From: Atrina japonica
Lineage: Eukaryota; Mollusca; Bivalvia; Pterioida; Pinnidae
Assembly: GCA_030159075.1 (NCBI GenBank)
Contig: BROG01000510.1
Location: 142,501 to 206,500, forward strand
DNA length: 64,000 nt
Direction: 5' to 3'
Each line of letters opens with the position of its first letter. Position 1 is the first letter of the stretch. Below, one piece after another: positions 1-22,531 of this stretch. A program made the translations under genes and the position numbers. The notes beneath the pieces are model-generated. The model saw only the letters and a list, made by a program, of their open reading frames with translations. It made no database searches and was not told the DNA's origin.

Positions 1-548
1 TTCATAATAAAATAAAATGCTAAAAATTAACTGGTTCAGAAATTTTACATATGAAATACATTGATGAACGTACAGAAAATTAAAAAAGAAAAAAAAAAAC
101 AAACCCAAACACACGAGGAAATAGTTATTTCAATAGAATGATGTAAACATTCAACCATTTCTTTTAAAATAGGGAGATCATTACCTGAACTAACGCGCAC
201 AAGTCCAACAGGTGTCAAAATAGATGAAGGGATATATATATATATAACAGTTCGCACCCGGTGCAAATCATAACCTAATTCTGATGTAATGCTGTGATTC
301 ATGTAACTGACAATTAAAATACGAGTACTATTAAAGGTTTATTATTATTTCAGACTTGCTCTAAAGAACTTATTAAACTTCCCCGTACTATGGAAATTCA
401 AGTTAAATAAATAAAAGAAACCACAAAATGAAAAAAAAGAATCTTGATGAGATTTCAGTTCGGATATATTCATCTGAATAGTATGTTGAGTGACGATATT
501 TTGTTTTATAAAATTAAATAGGGATAAAAAGGAATACACACCTCTCAC

Positions 549-590
549 CACAAGAAGCGCCCACAATGTCCATAATTTAAGTTCGATCAT
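549..590 (-). CDS. possible first exon with signal peptide (partial gene)
   Basis: A start codon at 590-588 opens a short frame whose product begins MIELKLWTLWALLV. It is followed by a GTGAGA donor at 548-543, with a second possible donor (GTGTGT) 7 bases further on. A hydrophobic stretch directly after Met is typical of a secretory signal peptide, and the arrangement resembles the first exon of the secreted gene at 13,971-14,010 ([13 protein letters not shown]). Using the second donor the exon would end in phase 1, the same phase as that gene's exon 1. I infer, without proof, the first exon of a paralogue whose remaining exons lie left of the window. A frame at about 194-303 could be a following exon but its phase does not fit. 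Confidence 0.3.
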
Positions 591-1129
591 TTTGAAATTT
601 TTTCAATGATTAACAACACGGTGGCTTTGCCTTACCTTTATACATTGGTGTGAAGATAAAGTAACGCATCTGACTTTTACCCAAAATAGGGATGTCCGGG
701 TCAAAGCTTTAACATTACACTGGTTATATCCATGGCTGTAGTCCTAATATCCTGTAAAGAATACTAGCCTGTCACCCCTCTAATAATTTAGGCTCGATAC
801 ATATTCTAAACGCCAGGATTTAACAACAGTTTCAACATTTAGCGAATGGCAAATGTTCCATGGAAATCGCTCGAGGTCGGTGAAAAGGTCAAGTACAGTG
901 AAAAGGTCAAACTCGGTGAAAAGGTCATCAGTCAGCTCCAGATCTGATTGGCGAAAAGAGTCACTGTATATGGTCGTGCTCCAGAATACTTTCTAACACA
1001 TTTAAATGTGCATAAAATCACGTATTGTTTTGTGTTTTTTTCTGACGTTTTGTGTTTATAAACTTATATTTGGCATATACTAAGTATAATGAAGAAATGC
1101 CAATGGATACCTTTAACTCAAAGTCCATT

Positions 1130-1484
1130 AGAACTTAAAACGGTTTCAACGCGAAGAACAATTGCGATTCCCAAACGGAATGGGACCAGGCGTCAGAAAG
1201 GAGTCAACATCAACTGTTAGCATGTCATATGTTGCACGGGAACCTCTTCAGTACGGGTCTGAGTTGTGAAAGGACCACTTTGTGGTCATGCTCCAGAATA
1301 CTATCATTTGGGGGAAGGGGACTTGTGTAACAAGATCCCTGTATCGACCATTAAACTTCCTTGGTGACGAATTCAAGCATTCAACAACGTATTCCCGTCT
1401 GAGTAGTTCAGTGAAACGTTTTGAAACGGTATTCCCACTTAAAAAATATATTAGCCAATCAGTTGTTGGATTACAATGAACCAA
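1130..1484 (-). pseudogene. Penelope-like reverse transcriptase, C-terminal relic with 3' tail
   Basis: The minus strand of 1,248-1,484 encodes a segment with REYVVECLNSSPRKFNGRY, which lines up with GYVVERLESSSKKFYGPCG from the longer copy at 23.7-24.7 kb. It is the region after the polymerase core. The downstream tail at 1,130-1,250 repeats the tail found after other copies (a segment resembling 'cacctggtcccattccgtttggg'-type sequence read on the opposite strand). It is only the end of an element, has no start, and is surely dead. The family assignment rests on the better copies. Confidence 0.6.
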
Positions 1485-2124
1485 TCGTCACCGTCGTTAA
1501 ATTACACAAAATCAAGATCAAGAAACAGAAATTGTCAGTCCACACTGTGCCTTGAATGATAATCATCCAGAATATATCAGATTTCAGTAGAGTAACACAT
1601 TTACCATAAAATGACGTAACGCTTAATTATGACGTTAAATATTTAGAACACAATTTATAGTTCCGGTGTTTCCATGAACTTTTGCTAGTACAGTAGTTAA
1701 GTATTTTTTAAAGATGACTTCTTTAGTGTTCAAGGAAAAAGTAAATGAGATTTATATAGTATTGCATTTTGGGTATTTTCTATAATCATTAAGTTCGTTT
1801 AGCGAACGACCTTTGGCCGTTCAAGTAGTGCTATCTAATACTACGGTATTTATTCTTTTTGCATTTTAATTTATGGGTACAGAACGTGACCGGTTCAAAA
1901 TGTTAGTTATTGGGATCTAGCATTGATGGGAAGGAATATTCAAGCCTATATTTGTACCCATATCAGTCGTCTGGAGACTATACTAATGATGATTTGATGA
2001 CGTTGATAACACTGACAAAATTGTGAGAGACTGTGTTCCCGCCAATCTTCAAGCCACCTTTAATCCTTGGCAGCATGTCATCAGGATATCGTTTGTTAAA
2101 TACAAATAAATTACTAGAACCGAT

Positions 2125-2278
2125 CCTGGGGCCCGTTTTACGAAAAGTCCTAGGTCGCCAATCGTAAGTTTTAGTCCTAATTGTCATGGAACTGACCAAT
2201 CAGCGATGCGTTGCCATATTAATTAGGACGAAAAGTTCAGATTTAGGAATTAGGAACTTTCGCAAAACGGACCCCTGG
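2125..2278. repeat. foldback MITE, 154 bp
   Basis: The ends are near-perfect inverted repeats: cctggggcccgttttacg on the left and the complement of cgcaaaacggacccctgg on the right, with further pairing inwards (cgaaaagtccta against taggaactttcg). It has no coding capacity. This 'cccgtttt(a/g)cgaa' end is of a kind that recurs widely in marine invertebrate genomes. Confidence 0.7.
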
Positions 2279-2984
2279 CTTAGATACATGCTTGTTCAGA
2301 ACACTTATCATATCGAACTTGCTAATAACAAGTTGAAATCTAGATGTTATACAATACGAATAAAACCATGACCTCATATGTCCTCCATGTCAAGATTAGG
2401 AAGTATCAGTTACATAAATATCTGAATGCACATAAAACAAGTCATTATGTTGTATGTTTACGACAAGTATAGCTTTATTAAACCTATATTCTTTTTAACC
2501 TCATCAAAATTAAAATTGCATTTTCAATATTGAAAATTAAGATCGTCTGCGTTTTCTAAATCTTAGTATTCAATTACTTACAATTGCAATATGTTATTAC
2601 CTTAGGTTAATGTTTTGAAATTTTACAGTACAGATGAACTACAAAGGTTATTGATAATTGGTGAGAACTATGAAATAATGACTTTGGTTTTTTGTTTATT
2701 AAAACAAGATAGAAACTGTCATGAGAGTTGAACTTTTGTTTGTTTATCACTCTCATCGGTATTCGAAGTCCAGTTCCCTACAACGTCTCAGAAATCGGAT
2801 CACTGCATGTGTGTAACTGAAACAATGAATAAAAGTAGAACGTCAACTAATTTTGCTTTAAACAGTAAATAGGGAACTTTCGAGAAAGCCCGGGTTACCG
2901 TTGTGATCCTGCATTTAGTCGTATAAGCTACTTGAATTGTGAAAGATGTTCCTCGACATTATTTCGCTTTTGGTTGTATGCAGA

Positions 2985-3075
2985 TAGCCCAGATATCACA
3001 GTAAGTAAGAGCGTCTTGCTTGTGTTCGCAAGGGCCTGAGTTTGATTCCCGTTCTGTCCGTACATTTCCCCGCCT
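2985..3075 (+). repeat. tRNA-derived SINE head (relic)
   Basis: The segment has tRNA-like spacing: an 'agcccagatatcacagtaag' A-box region and a B-box-like gagtttgattcc about 45 bases later. It is followed by non-tRNA sequence. It cannot fold as a full functional tRNA by eye, so I call it a SINE fragment rather than a tRNA gene. Confidence 0.4.
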
Positions 3076-4200
3076 ACTACATCTAGCGGTCAACTAAATA
3101 ACCAACTGTGGTATGTTTTAAGAGTCTCTTGGATTTCTTTACACAAAATAATGTTAATGCCCTAAAGAATAAGGGTTTTCCCTGATCGCTGTATACGTTG
3201 CGAAGGTAAATATGAAAACTTGAAGTACACGTGAGGAACAAAATAGGAAAGTCGCGTGTAAATGCAGGCTGATAACGGTAATACGTGGGGACTCGAAAGT
3301 ACCTTATTAACTGGTATTTTGTTATGGTTGGGGAATCATATAGAAAATATATTGACTCAAATTTTTTAAAAATATATTTAAATATATATCTGCGGTCACT
3401 TTCAATAGACGGTAATGGAGAATTTTGAAAGGGTCTAAAAAGAACAGAAAAAATGTGATTAATGTGATTCTGTAAAAGCAGAATTTTTCTTCTGCAGTAA
3501 CCCCTTTTGTATTTCTATCATGCTACCATTTTTTGATTTATCAGGGATTTTACCAAAAACGTTTTGGTAAAACCCCTGGGAAATAAAAAGTGGCAACATT
3601 TCTAAATGCATAAAACATTCAGAATATTTTTGTCCAGAATGTAATAATTTTTTTTTTCTATTTTCAATATCTCTGAAGAAACACTGAGTCACTGGAGTAT
3701 TTTAAACTAAAATTAACATGTATACTTTTAACAATAAATCCATCAATATTACCATATCATTCCAATGATATTTCTATATTTGAAATACTTTTATCATCAG
3801 AACAGATGAACATCATTTAAGTACCGTCAAATTTATATGGTATCGAAACTTAAAGAATCTGTCATTTGTTTATTGTCCTTGACATGTTCGTTAGGCTCCA
3901 GTGTTCTACAACTTTGGCTTGATTTGAGTGACCAGATTATTTCGATTTTTTTTTTATAGTTATATACTAACATTTGTTTGATTTCGATCCTGATTAACAA
4001 TAAACATGTAGCTTTCTATTTGTATTTCAATTATGTGTGGGAGTGCGTGCTTGCGTGTGAGTGTATATATGTATTTGTTTTTATGTTACTGTAATATGTT
4101 ATACATGAAGAAGGGACAGGTCGTCTAGAAAATATTTGATTTCATTTTTGTCCGGGTCATTAGTCAATTTAGTTTTCAGTGTTTTATATAATTCGTGCAT

Positions 4201-4246
4201 GCGCGCGTGTGTGTGTGTGCGCGCGCGCGCGCGTGTGTGTGTGTGT

Positions 4247-4247
<1 letters not shown>
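4201..4247. repeat. (GT)n/(GC)n microsatellite
   Basis: Alternating purine-pyrimidine tract of GT and GC dinucleotides. It begins immediately after the stop codon of the minus-strand gene at 4,247-4,417, so it would sit at the start of that gene's 3' UTR and could adopt Z-DNA. Confidence 0.9.
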
Positions 4248-14010
<9,763 letters not shown>

Positions 14011-15169
14011 CACGATAGAGTAAAATCATGTCTCTGTTTCACTATAATTTATAGCTAGTTAACCTTATGATAAAATCTTCGTATTTTATGGTCACTTCAT
14101 GTACCCTCAAGTTTTTTGTTGTCTTGCCCGACGTCATCCAGCATATTAAATACTTAGTGATTGGCCATATTAAATGGACAGGTGAATTCCCACTCATCAT
14201 TATCATTTACCTTTGTGTTCTGATCTAAAGTTTTAGTGTTTTCATTTTTATGAAATTCTTTCCTATTCTAAACAATTTTTATCGATCGATTATGTTATCA
14301 TCTAATTAACGTCGTAATTCATTCAAATCGTCGACAAATTGCATAATTTTCAAAATAAAGTTCAATTTGAACACCAGTTTCATCTGAATATTTACAATTA
14401 CAATGTATTTAGGAAATGCATGTGAAACATTTAAAACTTTGGTTATGTACGCATTTAAAACAATCTTTATAAAATAAAATATAAAAATTCTGCGACAGCT
14501 ATATGAACTCAGTTCCCTATACATGAAGTATTCAAGCCCTAATTATGATCTTACACATGGTCTAAAAATTATATTTCTTATTGTTCACCATGAAATATTT
14601 ATTTTTCACTAAAATGATATTCATTCTACTGTTGTTTTTAAAATGAATTACCACCGAAAACGTACAGGGCCTACGATGCGTTGAATTCTTACTGTAACCC
14701 AATGACGAATGATGCCGGGTTAGAGACGTAGATTGTTGTTCAGTCAAACTTGTTTATAAATGCTGATCAGGAGAATAGGCATAAGTAACCATTATTGAAA
14801 GGTGGCCTTTACAAAGATGTTTATTCATTATAAAAAGGTTAAAGGAGCATGTGTTTGCCAAAAATTATTTCGATTTTTTTATTTAACTACTTTTTTATTT
14901 AAAACTTGTATTCCTATATATTTTGTGAAGGTCAGTGTGGTATGCATATACAAAAAGTAAGGTTGAGTTAATCATTTGCAATTGAAAAAGTGCCAAACTG
15001 GGTTTCCCATGCAATTTTCACTAATATATCGGAATTTCTGAATTTTTATGACTGCGTATAACTGTTTTCGGAATTTCAGAACTTTTATGCCTGTGTATAT
15101 CCCTTTTTTGTTATTGTATATCAATCTAAGTGTAAAAAGGTCAAACATTTTGGCTATATGTTATAGATG

Positions 15170-18100
15170 GTGAAGTCTAATTGACAGAGGCCAGCGTCTT
15201 GAGCATTGCTACTTTGCTATTATGTTTATAATATTCATAACCACTAGGTCTTTGCCACTGCTAGTGGACCGTTTGAGTCCCTGAGGGTATACATGAACCT
15301 GGTACCTGGTATTTTGGTACCAGCTGATAATCTTATAATTAAGTATTATTTCGCACTGATAGCATCGTTAAAATTCTAAATGATTCTAACGTTAAGATAG
15401 TCATCTTTTTATAGACGGATTTTGGCTATATGCTTAGATTTATTATTTGACCTTGTCTGTTACCACTTTCTCTTTGGAAAATCTATTTAAAATTGGAACT
15501 CAACTGACGAAGTCTAGTTGAGCATTATCACTTTGGTATTATGTTTATAATATTTATTTATAAAAACACTGCTAACGCCCTTAAACAAAAGTTATTTTTG
15601 AATGCCCTTTATAGGAAGGTGCCCTTTATACAGATCTGACCTTTAATGCAAGTATAACTATATATCTAATGTTAAAATGCTTTTTTTACCTTATTACTAG
15701 ACAATGTGAAGGGTAAGGTTTTGTACCGATTCCCCCAATGTTAGTTTTGGAGAAGTGTTATCAATACATTGTGCTTGAGTGATCAACATTATACAAATAA
15801 CGATTAAACTTTATCTACAATCTATAAAAACGCATCCAAGTGGTAGATTTTGAAGATACAAGAAAATTTCTATCGGCAACAGCACTATCAAATAGACAAG
15901 CAAAACACCCCAACAGCTAAAGAATGACTATAAAACGACACGCGAATGTTAAATGTATTGGAAAGATACCATTGTACACATTTAGGTAGTACTAGACTAC
16001 GTTCAAGAAACCCTGGAGCCAAGGAAAATATCAGGTAACGTTTACAGATTTTCGCACTCAGGAACGAATGTATGTCAGCTTGTATATCGGATATGTAAGG
16101 AATAAACAGTAGATAGAGAGGTGAATATTGATAATAATGAAAAATAAAAAATACATAATAACAGAGGCGAGATCTATAAAGAACTGTTGAGGTTTTCCAA
16201 TTTTCAGCGATTTTTCATGTTTTTATGGATTTTACTTAAATACATAATGTTGAATATTAATATGTCATTACTTATCATTTAGGATATATGCCATGCAACC
16301 ATTCCATTAATCTAAAAAAAATAATTAAGGTTTTTCTAGTTTTCAGAGATGTTGTTATTTTATGTTTTGTACCCCAAACTCGTAGATGCCACAATGATCA
16401 GCTAGAGTTCTAACAAGACTCTTTTATAGGTTTTTGATCAGCAAAACTATACATTTTAAAATATCCCTGAGAAAACAAGCGTTTCATTTTTGGTGGTTCA
16501 TAGTCTGCAGTACCTGGTATTTCGATGCCACCTGATTACCCTATAAATGATATTTCATACAGATGTCATTGTTGCTTAAATTTCAAAGTCGTCAAAACTA
16601 AGATAGTAGCCATTTACAGTGGTTACTCGTAGATGTTTCACAACACATTTAGGTTAAGTATTTCATCTACTATCATACCACTTATTTCTTTCGGAAATAT
16701 GCACTTAATTAAAATTTCAGCTAGTTTTAAGCCCTGTTTACAGCCACTGAGTCGTTATCTCTACTGGTGGAGTCCTCGAGGGTATACATAATCCCAGCAC
16801 CTGGTTTTTCGAAACCAGCTGATCATTTTAAACTAATAGGTGATATTTCGCACAAATAGTACCGTTGCTTAAATTTCGAAATTCTCAAAAATACGATAGT
16901 AATATTTTACATTGGTTATTCATAGACGGATTTCCCAAAAAGAATTTGCTTTAGTATACAACTTTGTGCGAGCCGGCCTAGCTCAGTCAGTAGCGCGCTG
17001 GACTCTTGATCGTGAGGTCGTGAGTTCGAGGTCCGTGCCACAGTAGGTGTCGGCACGTTAAAGAACCCTCACTGCTCAATTGCCGTAAGTGCTGAGCATA
17101 GACTAAACTGATTTGAAGCCCTTCACCGGAATTTGGTGACGTCTCCATATGAATGAAATATTCTTAAGTGGAACGTTAAACAACAATAAACAAAGAAACA
17201 AACAACCTTGTGTCATACCACTCCCTTCTTCTGGAACTAAACATGTATTCAAAATTGAAGTTCAACTGATCAACGCTCGTCTTGAGTAATACTTTGGCTT
17301 TTTAACAAACCTGTAAATTTGGTATTATGAATTACTGCATTTACAACCGCTGTGATGTTGCTACTACTGCTGTTGTTCTATATGAGCGCCCGAGGGTAAA
17401 CATAAACTCAATAAATGGTATTTCATTACAAGCTGATCATTCATACTAAAGTCATATTTTGTACAAATATTATCTACTTAAATTCTAAAGTCCACAAAAA
17501 CTAAGACAGTCACCTTATTACTGTGGTTACGGTTATGAGGATTGCACAACGTAAATCGTTTCATATCACTTTTTCAGATTTATACAGCTACAGGTATTTA
17601 AAATGGGAGCTAAACTGATAGAAGATTTCAAAACGATCGTCTTGAGTATTGGGGGAGGGGTATTATTTTGGTATTTTGTTTATAATATATATATAGTAAA
17701 TAAATGCACGACCTCCTGAATGGTAGCAAATATGAATACTTTTGGTCGTATGAAATACAACGTTTGAAATATTCTAGGATATGTCAATACAAAATCTTAT
17801 GGGTGTAGTAAACAAAACATTTTCGGGATATAGAAATTATGAAATTTTCTGGAGTTAATCATTTCAAAATCGTCTGGGAGTTAGTATTTAGAAATATATT
17901 TGAATAGTTTTATATATAACGGAGTTATTCAATATGACACATGCACAAATGCATTGTAAACGTATTTGGGAATGCTAATCAAGAAACACAGGCATACCCA
18001 CTACTGGCATCATCTATTAATCAATTAACGTAAATATTGCAATTACAAGCTGTAAGGAGTAGCGACATTTCCCTCAAAATGAGTACGCATACCTCTCATT

Positions 18101-18600
18101 AAAATGAGAAAATGTACCCATACCCCTCTTTAATACCAAATCACATTTCGATTTAAAATGATTAATTATATCTCCCTTTGGTCACTTTGGTATTTATAAC
18201 CACTGGGTTGTTGCCACTGCTGGTGGACCGTGTTGGTCTCCGAGGGTATACATAAACCCATTACCTAGCATTATTTCGATACCAGCCTATTATTCATACT
18301 TACCTAGTATTTCACTCAGATAGCACCATTTAATTTCTAGACTCCTCAGAGCTAAGATATTAATTGTTAGGGTGGATACAGACGGATTTAACGATGCATT
18401 TTTATTCTTTGGCTTTATACAATACCACTTACTGGAAATATACATTGATATAAAATTCGAGCTCAACTGGTGAAACTGATTGACAGAAACGATTGTGTTG
18501 AGCATTGGTTTGGACATCTTTTATAAAACTATAACTTTGCCAGGTATTGTTAATAATATTTCAAATGATTAGTCATACCCCTCTTCAGTATAGATATCCA
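15170..18600 (+). repeat. diverged long-unit repeat array
   Basis: A unit of roughly 400-500 bp recurs at about 15.2, 16.7, 17.3 and 18.2 kb. Shared landmarks, in order, are 'actttggtattatg(t)ttataatat', '(g)ttgccactgctagtggaccg', 'gagggtatacataaaccca', 'atttcgataccagctgat', 'aaattctaaa..ctaagatagt', 'tagacggattt' and 'ataccactt'. Single units also occur at about 5,640-5,930 and 11,640-11,900. Units are heavily diverged and one is broken by the SINE at 16,970-17,205. No reading frame is conserved between units, so I call it an old satellite-like or transposon-derived array. Confidence 0.6.
16970..17205 (+). repeat. tRNA-headed mollusc-type SINE, near full length
   Basis: The head, gccggcctagctcagtcag, has an A box, and the B box gagttcgaggtcc follows 40 bases later, as in Pol III promoters inside tRNAs. 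The anticodon-loop region (actcttgat) recalls tRNA-Lys. The body contains 'gtgtcggcacgttaaagaac', 'ggtgacgtctccatat' and 'gaacgttaaacaacaataaa', ending in an A-rich tail. It looks like the best preserved SINE in the window. Confidence 0.8.
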
Positions 18601-19224
18601 TACCCGTCTTAAAATGACAACCCAAACACACCTTTAAAATGACTATTTATATCCCTCTTTTAAACTAAAGTCACATCCTCATTTAAACTGTCAATTTGAC
18701 ATTTATGTATACGTAATTGTCGTTCTCACTGAAACATATGTCTATTTCACCAAATTTTAATTTTCATTTTAATTACTGGCTATTGAACTCAATCAGTATC
18801 TTGCAACATCGTTAAACTACTTAATAATCTATTATGTTGTAGTGATCCCCTCGGGCTTAAAAGTCCTATATAATTGTGTATTTTATCATATGACCAACTG
18901 CTCACAACATGTTAGACCACTGAGTTATAGAGATAGTATATATGATATCATTATACAGAATAACACAGGACATCATATTACATTTATATCCGACTTAAAA
19001 GTTAAATACATGTAATTTGTTGAAATAGTTACCTGACTAGGATTTGCACTGCGTTAACCCCTGATACGCACAATAGATCAATTCAAAGGTACTATTTAAA
19101 ATTTAAAAAGTTTTATTTGTAATTTTTTTTCTACCATAAACTTTTTCAAATTACTGGACAAATATCATTAATTGAAACGTTTAAGGTTTTTTTTTATTTT
19201 TGTTATCTGTACATTTCTGTAATA

Positions 19225-19766
19225 TGGGTATAAAGCATCTCAGATACCAAAGTATGAATACGTAGGAAGTCCAGGATATAGATAAGAATCTGGTAAAAAC
19301 TAACAAACATGGACCTCTGAAAATCAAGGTGGGATCAGGTTCCATGGAGGAAAAACCATCCCCTGTTGACCTGTCACACCCACCGTGATTCCACAGTCAA
19401 ATCCAAATGAAATACGTGAAGAATGAATCCACAATCAAATCCAAATGAAATACGTGAAGATTGAATCCACAATCAAATCCAAATGAAATACGTGAAGATT
19501 GAATCCACAATCAAATCCAAATGAAATACGTGAAGAATGAATCCACAATCAAATCCAAATGAAATACCGGAATCACAATCAAATCCAAATGAAATACGTG
19601 AAGATTGAATCCACAATCAAATCCAAATGAAATAGAATCCACAATCAAATCCAAATGAAATACGTGAAGAATGAATCCACAATCAAATCCAAATGAAATA
19701 CGTGAAGAATGAATCCACAATCAAATCCAAATGAAATACGTGAGGAACGAATCCTCGTCACAACTG
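19225..19766 (-). repeat. Penelope-like 3' tail containing a 37-bp minisatellite
   Basis: From about 19,388 to 19,756 the unit 'gaatccacaatcaaatccaa'+'atgaaatacgtgaaga' is repeated about nine times, with two shortened copies. A single copy of the same sequence occurs in the tails of the other retroelement relics, for example at about 22,120 in opposite sense. The array therefore grew inside this tail. Flanking parts (19,225-19,387) match the rest of the tail. Confidence 0.8.
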
Positions 19767-20259
19767 TTACAGACGTCTCAACAACCGCTGGAACAGGCAA
19801 CTCAACATTTCACTTTGTAAAACAGAGTAATTGTAAAATTTGTGGACGCTTGACATCAAACGCGATTTTCGATATCCCCGTGTAAATAATTTGTCAGTGA
19901 GTAGTTTACCTCTGTAAATGAAATGGTCATATGTTGAAAACTCCCTGGCATATCGGATCATTTGTGAAATATAATTGTCATATGCAGGTGATTGTGGGAT
20001 ATTACCACTTAAATGTGGAAAATTTACGATGGGAAAACCGAAATCGTCGCGTTTGTCGTGTAGCTTAGTTGTTAATTTCCCGTCTGTTTCTATAGTAAGT
20101 AAAATGTCTAAGTATGAAGCGTATTTGCTTGGACTAAGAATATTCATTTTTGCATATCTAACTGAATATCTAACAATGAGAGATGTAAAGATAGTCCCCC
20201 CAGTCAGAATATAATTGGCATCCCAGCCTAGGTCACTCAATCGGATATCAGTGTGGATT

Positions 20260-20260
<1 letters not shown>
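19767..20260 (-). pseudogene. Penelope-like reverse transcriptase, C-terminal half
   Basis: An open minus-strand frame of about 165 codons (preceded by a TA tract that adds a spurious Tyr-Ile run) has SASYLD-like KYASYLDILLTIETDG, then LHDKRDDFGFPIVNFPHLSG, NIPQSPAYDNYISQMIRYAR and RGKLLTDKLFTRGY. This is the region after the RT catalytic core. The YIDD box is missing, so it is 5'-truncated, yet this part is intact, which suggests a relatively recent insertion. Confidence 0.7.

Positions 20261-20261
<1 letters not shown>

Positions 20262-20349
<88 letters not shown>
20262..20349. repeat. (TA)n microsatellite
   Basis: About 43 AT/TA units at the truncated 5' end of the reverse transcriptase fragment. 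Confidence 0.95.
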
Positions 20350-20353
<4 letters not shown>

Positions 20354-20991
20354 TGTAATTGAAATCGTCATCAAATTTTTCTTTGAATGAAAAACATGAC
20401 ACTTAATGTCAACAATAATTTTTTATGATATCAAATAATAAAATTCATGCACACCTAAGTTTCCTGGTCAGTTACGCTATTACGGTCATACTTAGTACAG
20501 AGTAAATGGAATGTGATCATTGTATCATGAAACGATATCCCATTAATACAAACAAATCAGTACAAACAAGGCAACACAAAGGTATGAGAATGAAGCAGCC
20601 TTTGAGGCTTGTTGTGGGACAAATGTCGAAGAATAATAATACATCTACAGTGCTTTAGAATGTTTTGAATATTACATACAACAGAAAGCTTTAATGCACT
20701 CAAGTTTAACAAAAAAAAAAAAACATTCATCATATCTAGAAAAAAATCCTATGTATGGGATTCTATGAGGGAAATTGATTTGTGTAACGTATGAACTAGT
20801 GTTGTTCAATCCTTCAATCCATCTTTGACGTACGAGTACTAGTGAGTCATTTTAAGTGAGTTTCAATATTCGTTGCATTACATGAACTCACTCAATGCAA
20901 GCTCTGTAAATTTGAAATGTTTGAGAAAACAAGCTGCAATTTGGCTTTGACATGAAAGACAAAAGACAACTGGTCACCATCACATACACAG

Positions 20992-22461
20992 TCATTCGTT
21001 GTCGTCCTCTACTACACCTGGTATATCAGGTATCTGTAAATATAAAGATATGATACTACTGGAAAGTTGGCTATTATCTCATGACTTACAAGATGAGTTT
21101 GTAGTCGCATTCTGGGAAAACAGAGTATTCATAAATACTGTCTCTGTTAAGATAAATTAATTTGTTAAATGTTTTTGAATGCGTTTTAATCAATGAATTA
21201 TGCAAATAAAATATTTACAATTTGTTAAGTTACCAATAATTTTCTATCAAGGATATTGGATATTATGGTATTTGATTCTTCGCATTTATGGGGGCATAGA
21301 GCTATTTAAACACGTTTCGTTATCTCAAATATCACCTCATTAACCCAATGAATGCTTCTTTTACACGTAAATTTCACTTTTTGAAAATCTTATGTTAATT
21401 TCTATGAACAAATGCATGTCAAAGACTTTGCTCACCTCGTCTGTACAACAAACTTTGTTTAAAGACCTCAAAATATCCGCGAGCATCAAGCAAAGGCAGA
21501 GCATATAAATCCCAGTAACCCATAGCGACATCGTCTGCATTTCTTCAATTTCATCACAGCCTATTGTATAGTTGCCTTCACTAGAAAAGAATAAATATAA
21601 AAATCACAGATACAAAAGTATAAATCTTCGGGATGTTCAGGATACAGTATACAAATCTGGTTAATATATAACACAAACATGGACTTCTGGAAATCTAGAT
21701 AAGGGATCAGGTGACAACATCCTCTGTTGACCAGTCACATCCGCCGCAAATCCACAGTCAAGTTCAAATGAAATATGGACTAAAAATGCGACGATTTCGG
21801 CTTTTCCATCGTAAATTTTCCACATTTATGTAGTAATATCACACAGTCACCCGCATATGGAGTTTATATTACACAAATGATCCGATATCCCAAGGCGTAT
21901 TCAACATATGAACATTTCATATACAGATGTAAACAACTCACTGACAAATTATTGACACAGGGATATCGAAAACCGCGTTTACACTCAACGTTCCGCAAAT
22001 TTTACGATCTGTATAATAGTCTTGTTTGCGATTACTATTTCACTAGGTAAAATGTTGAGTTGCCTTTTCGTTGGATGTTGTTCAGACGTCTGTACGAATT
22101 GTGACGAGGATTCATTCCTGACGTATTTCATTAGAACTTGACTGTGGACTCATGGCGGGTGTGACCGGTCGACATAGGATGCTTACTCCTCCATGACACC
22201 TGATCCCATCTCTTGGTTTCCAGAGGTCCGTTTTTGTCCATTTTACCAGATTTGGATTTGTATCTATTTCCTGGACATCCTATAGATTTATACTTTGGTA
22301 TCAGAGATTTTTCATATTGGAAGACTCAACAACCGCTATCAAACAGGTAACTCAGTGAAACAGAGTGATTGCAAACAAGGCCATTCCTTTGTATATATCA
22401 CAATGGAAGACATTGACATTTCGTTTACAATATATGTGAAGTGATTCTATCTGTCAAGCTA

Positions 22462-22531
<70 letters not shown>

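Larger units (their letters stand above)
591..4246. other. gene-poor stretch left of the secreted-protein gene
   Basis: No exon is convincing here. It holds the retroelement relic at about 880-1,484, a 154-bp foldback MITE at 2,125-2,278, a tRNA-like SINE head at about 2,985-3,075, and otherwise AT-rich unique-looking DNA. A TTTATT (AATAAA on the minus strand) near 3,869 could serve as poly(A) signal for the gene ending at 4,247. Confidence 0.5.
14011..20991. other. intergenic repeat region
   Basis: Between the divergent-free ends of two minus-strand genes I see no exon. It holds the putative upstream region of the secreted-protein gene (14,011-14,750), a 'cagtcaaacttg' MITE fragment at 14,745-14,835, a retroelement-related repeat at 14,880-15,150, the diverged repeat array of 15.17-18.6 kb, a SINE, and a Penelope-like relic with minisatellite at 19.2-20.26 kb. 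The last 600 bp would contain the 3' UTR of the four-transmembrane gene. Confidence 0.5.

Noticed and set aside
45..302. Minus-strand frame that could be a second exon of the left-edge gene
   Set aside because: It contains a TA run read as Tyr-Ile repeats, and its phase does not fit the exon at 549-590.
16970..17045. True tRNA-Lys gene
   Set aside because: The acceptor stem does not pair properly and the sequence runs into a SINE body.
19975..20214. 79-codon plus frame
   Set aside because: Shadow of the reverse transcriptase on the other strand.
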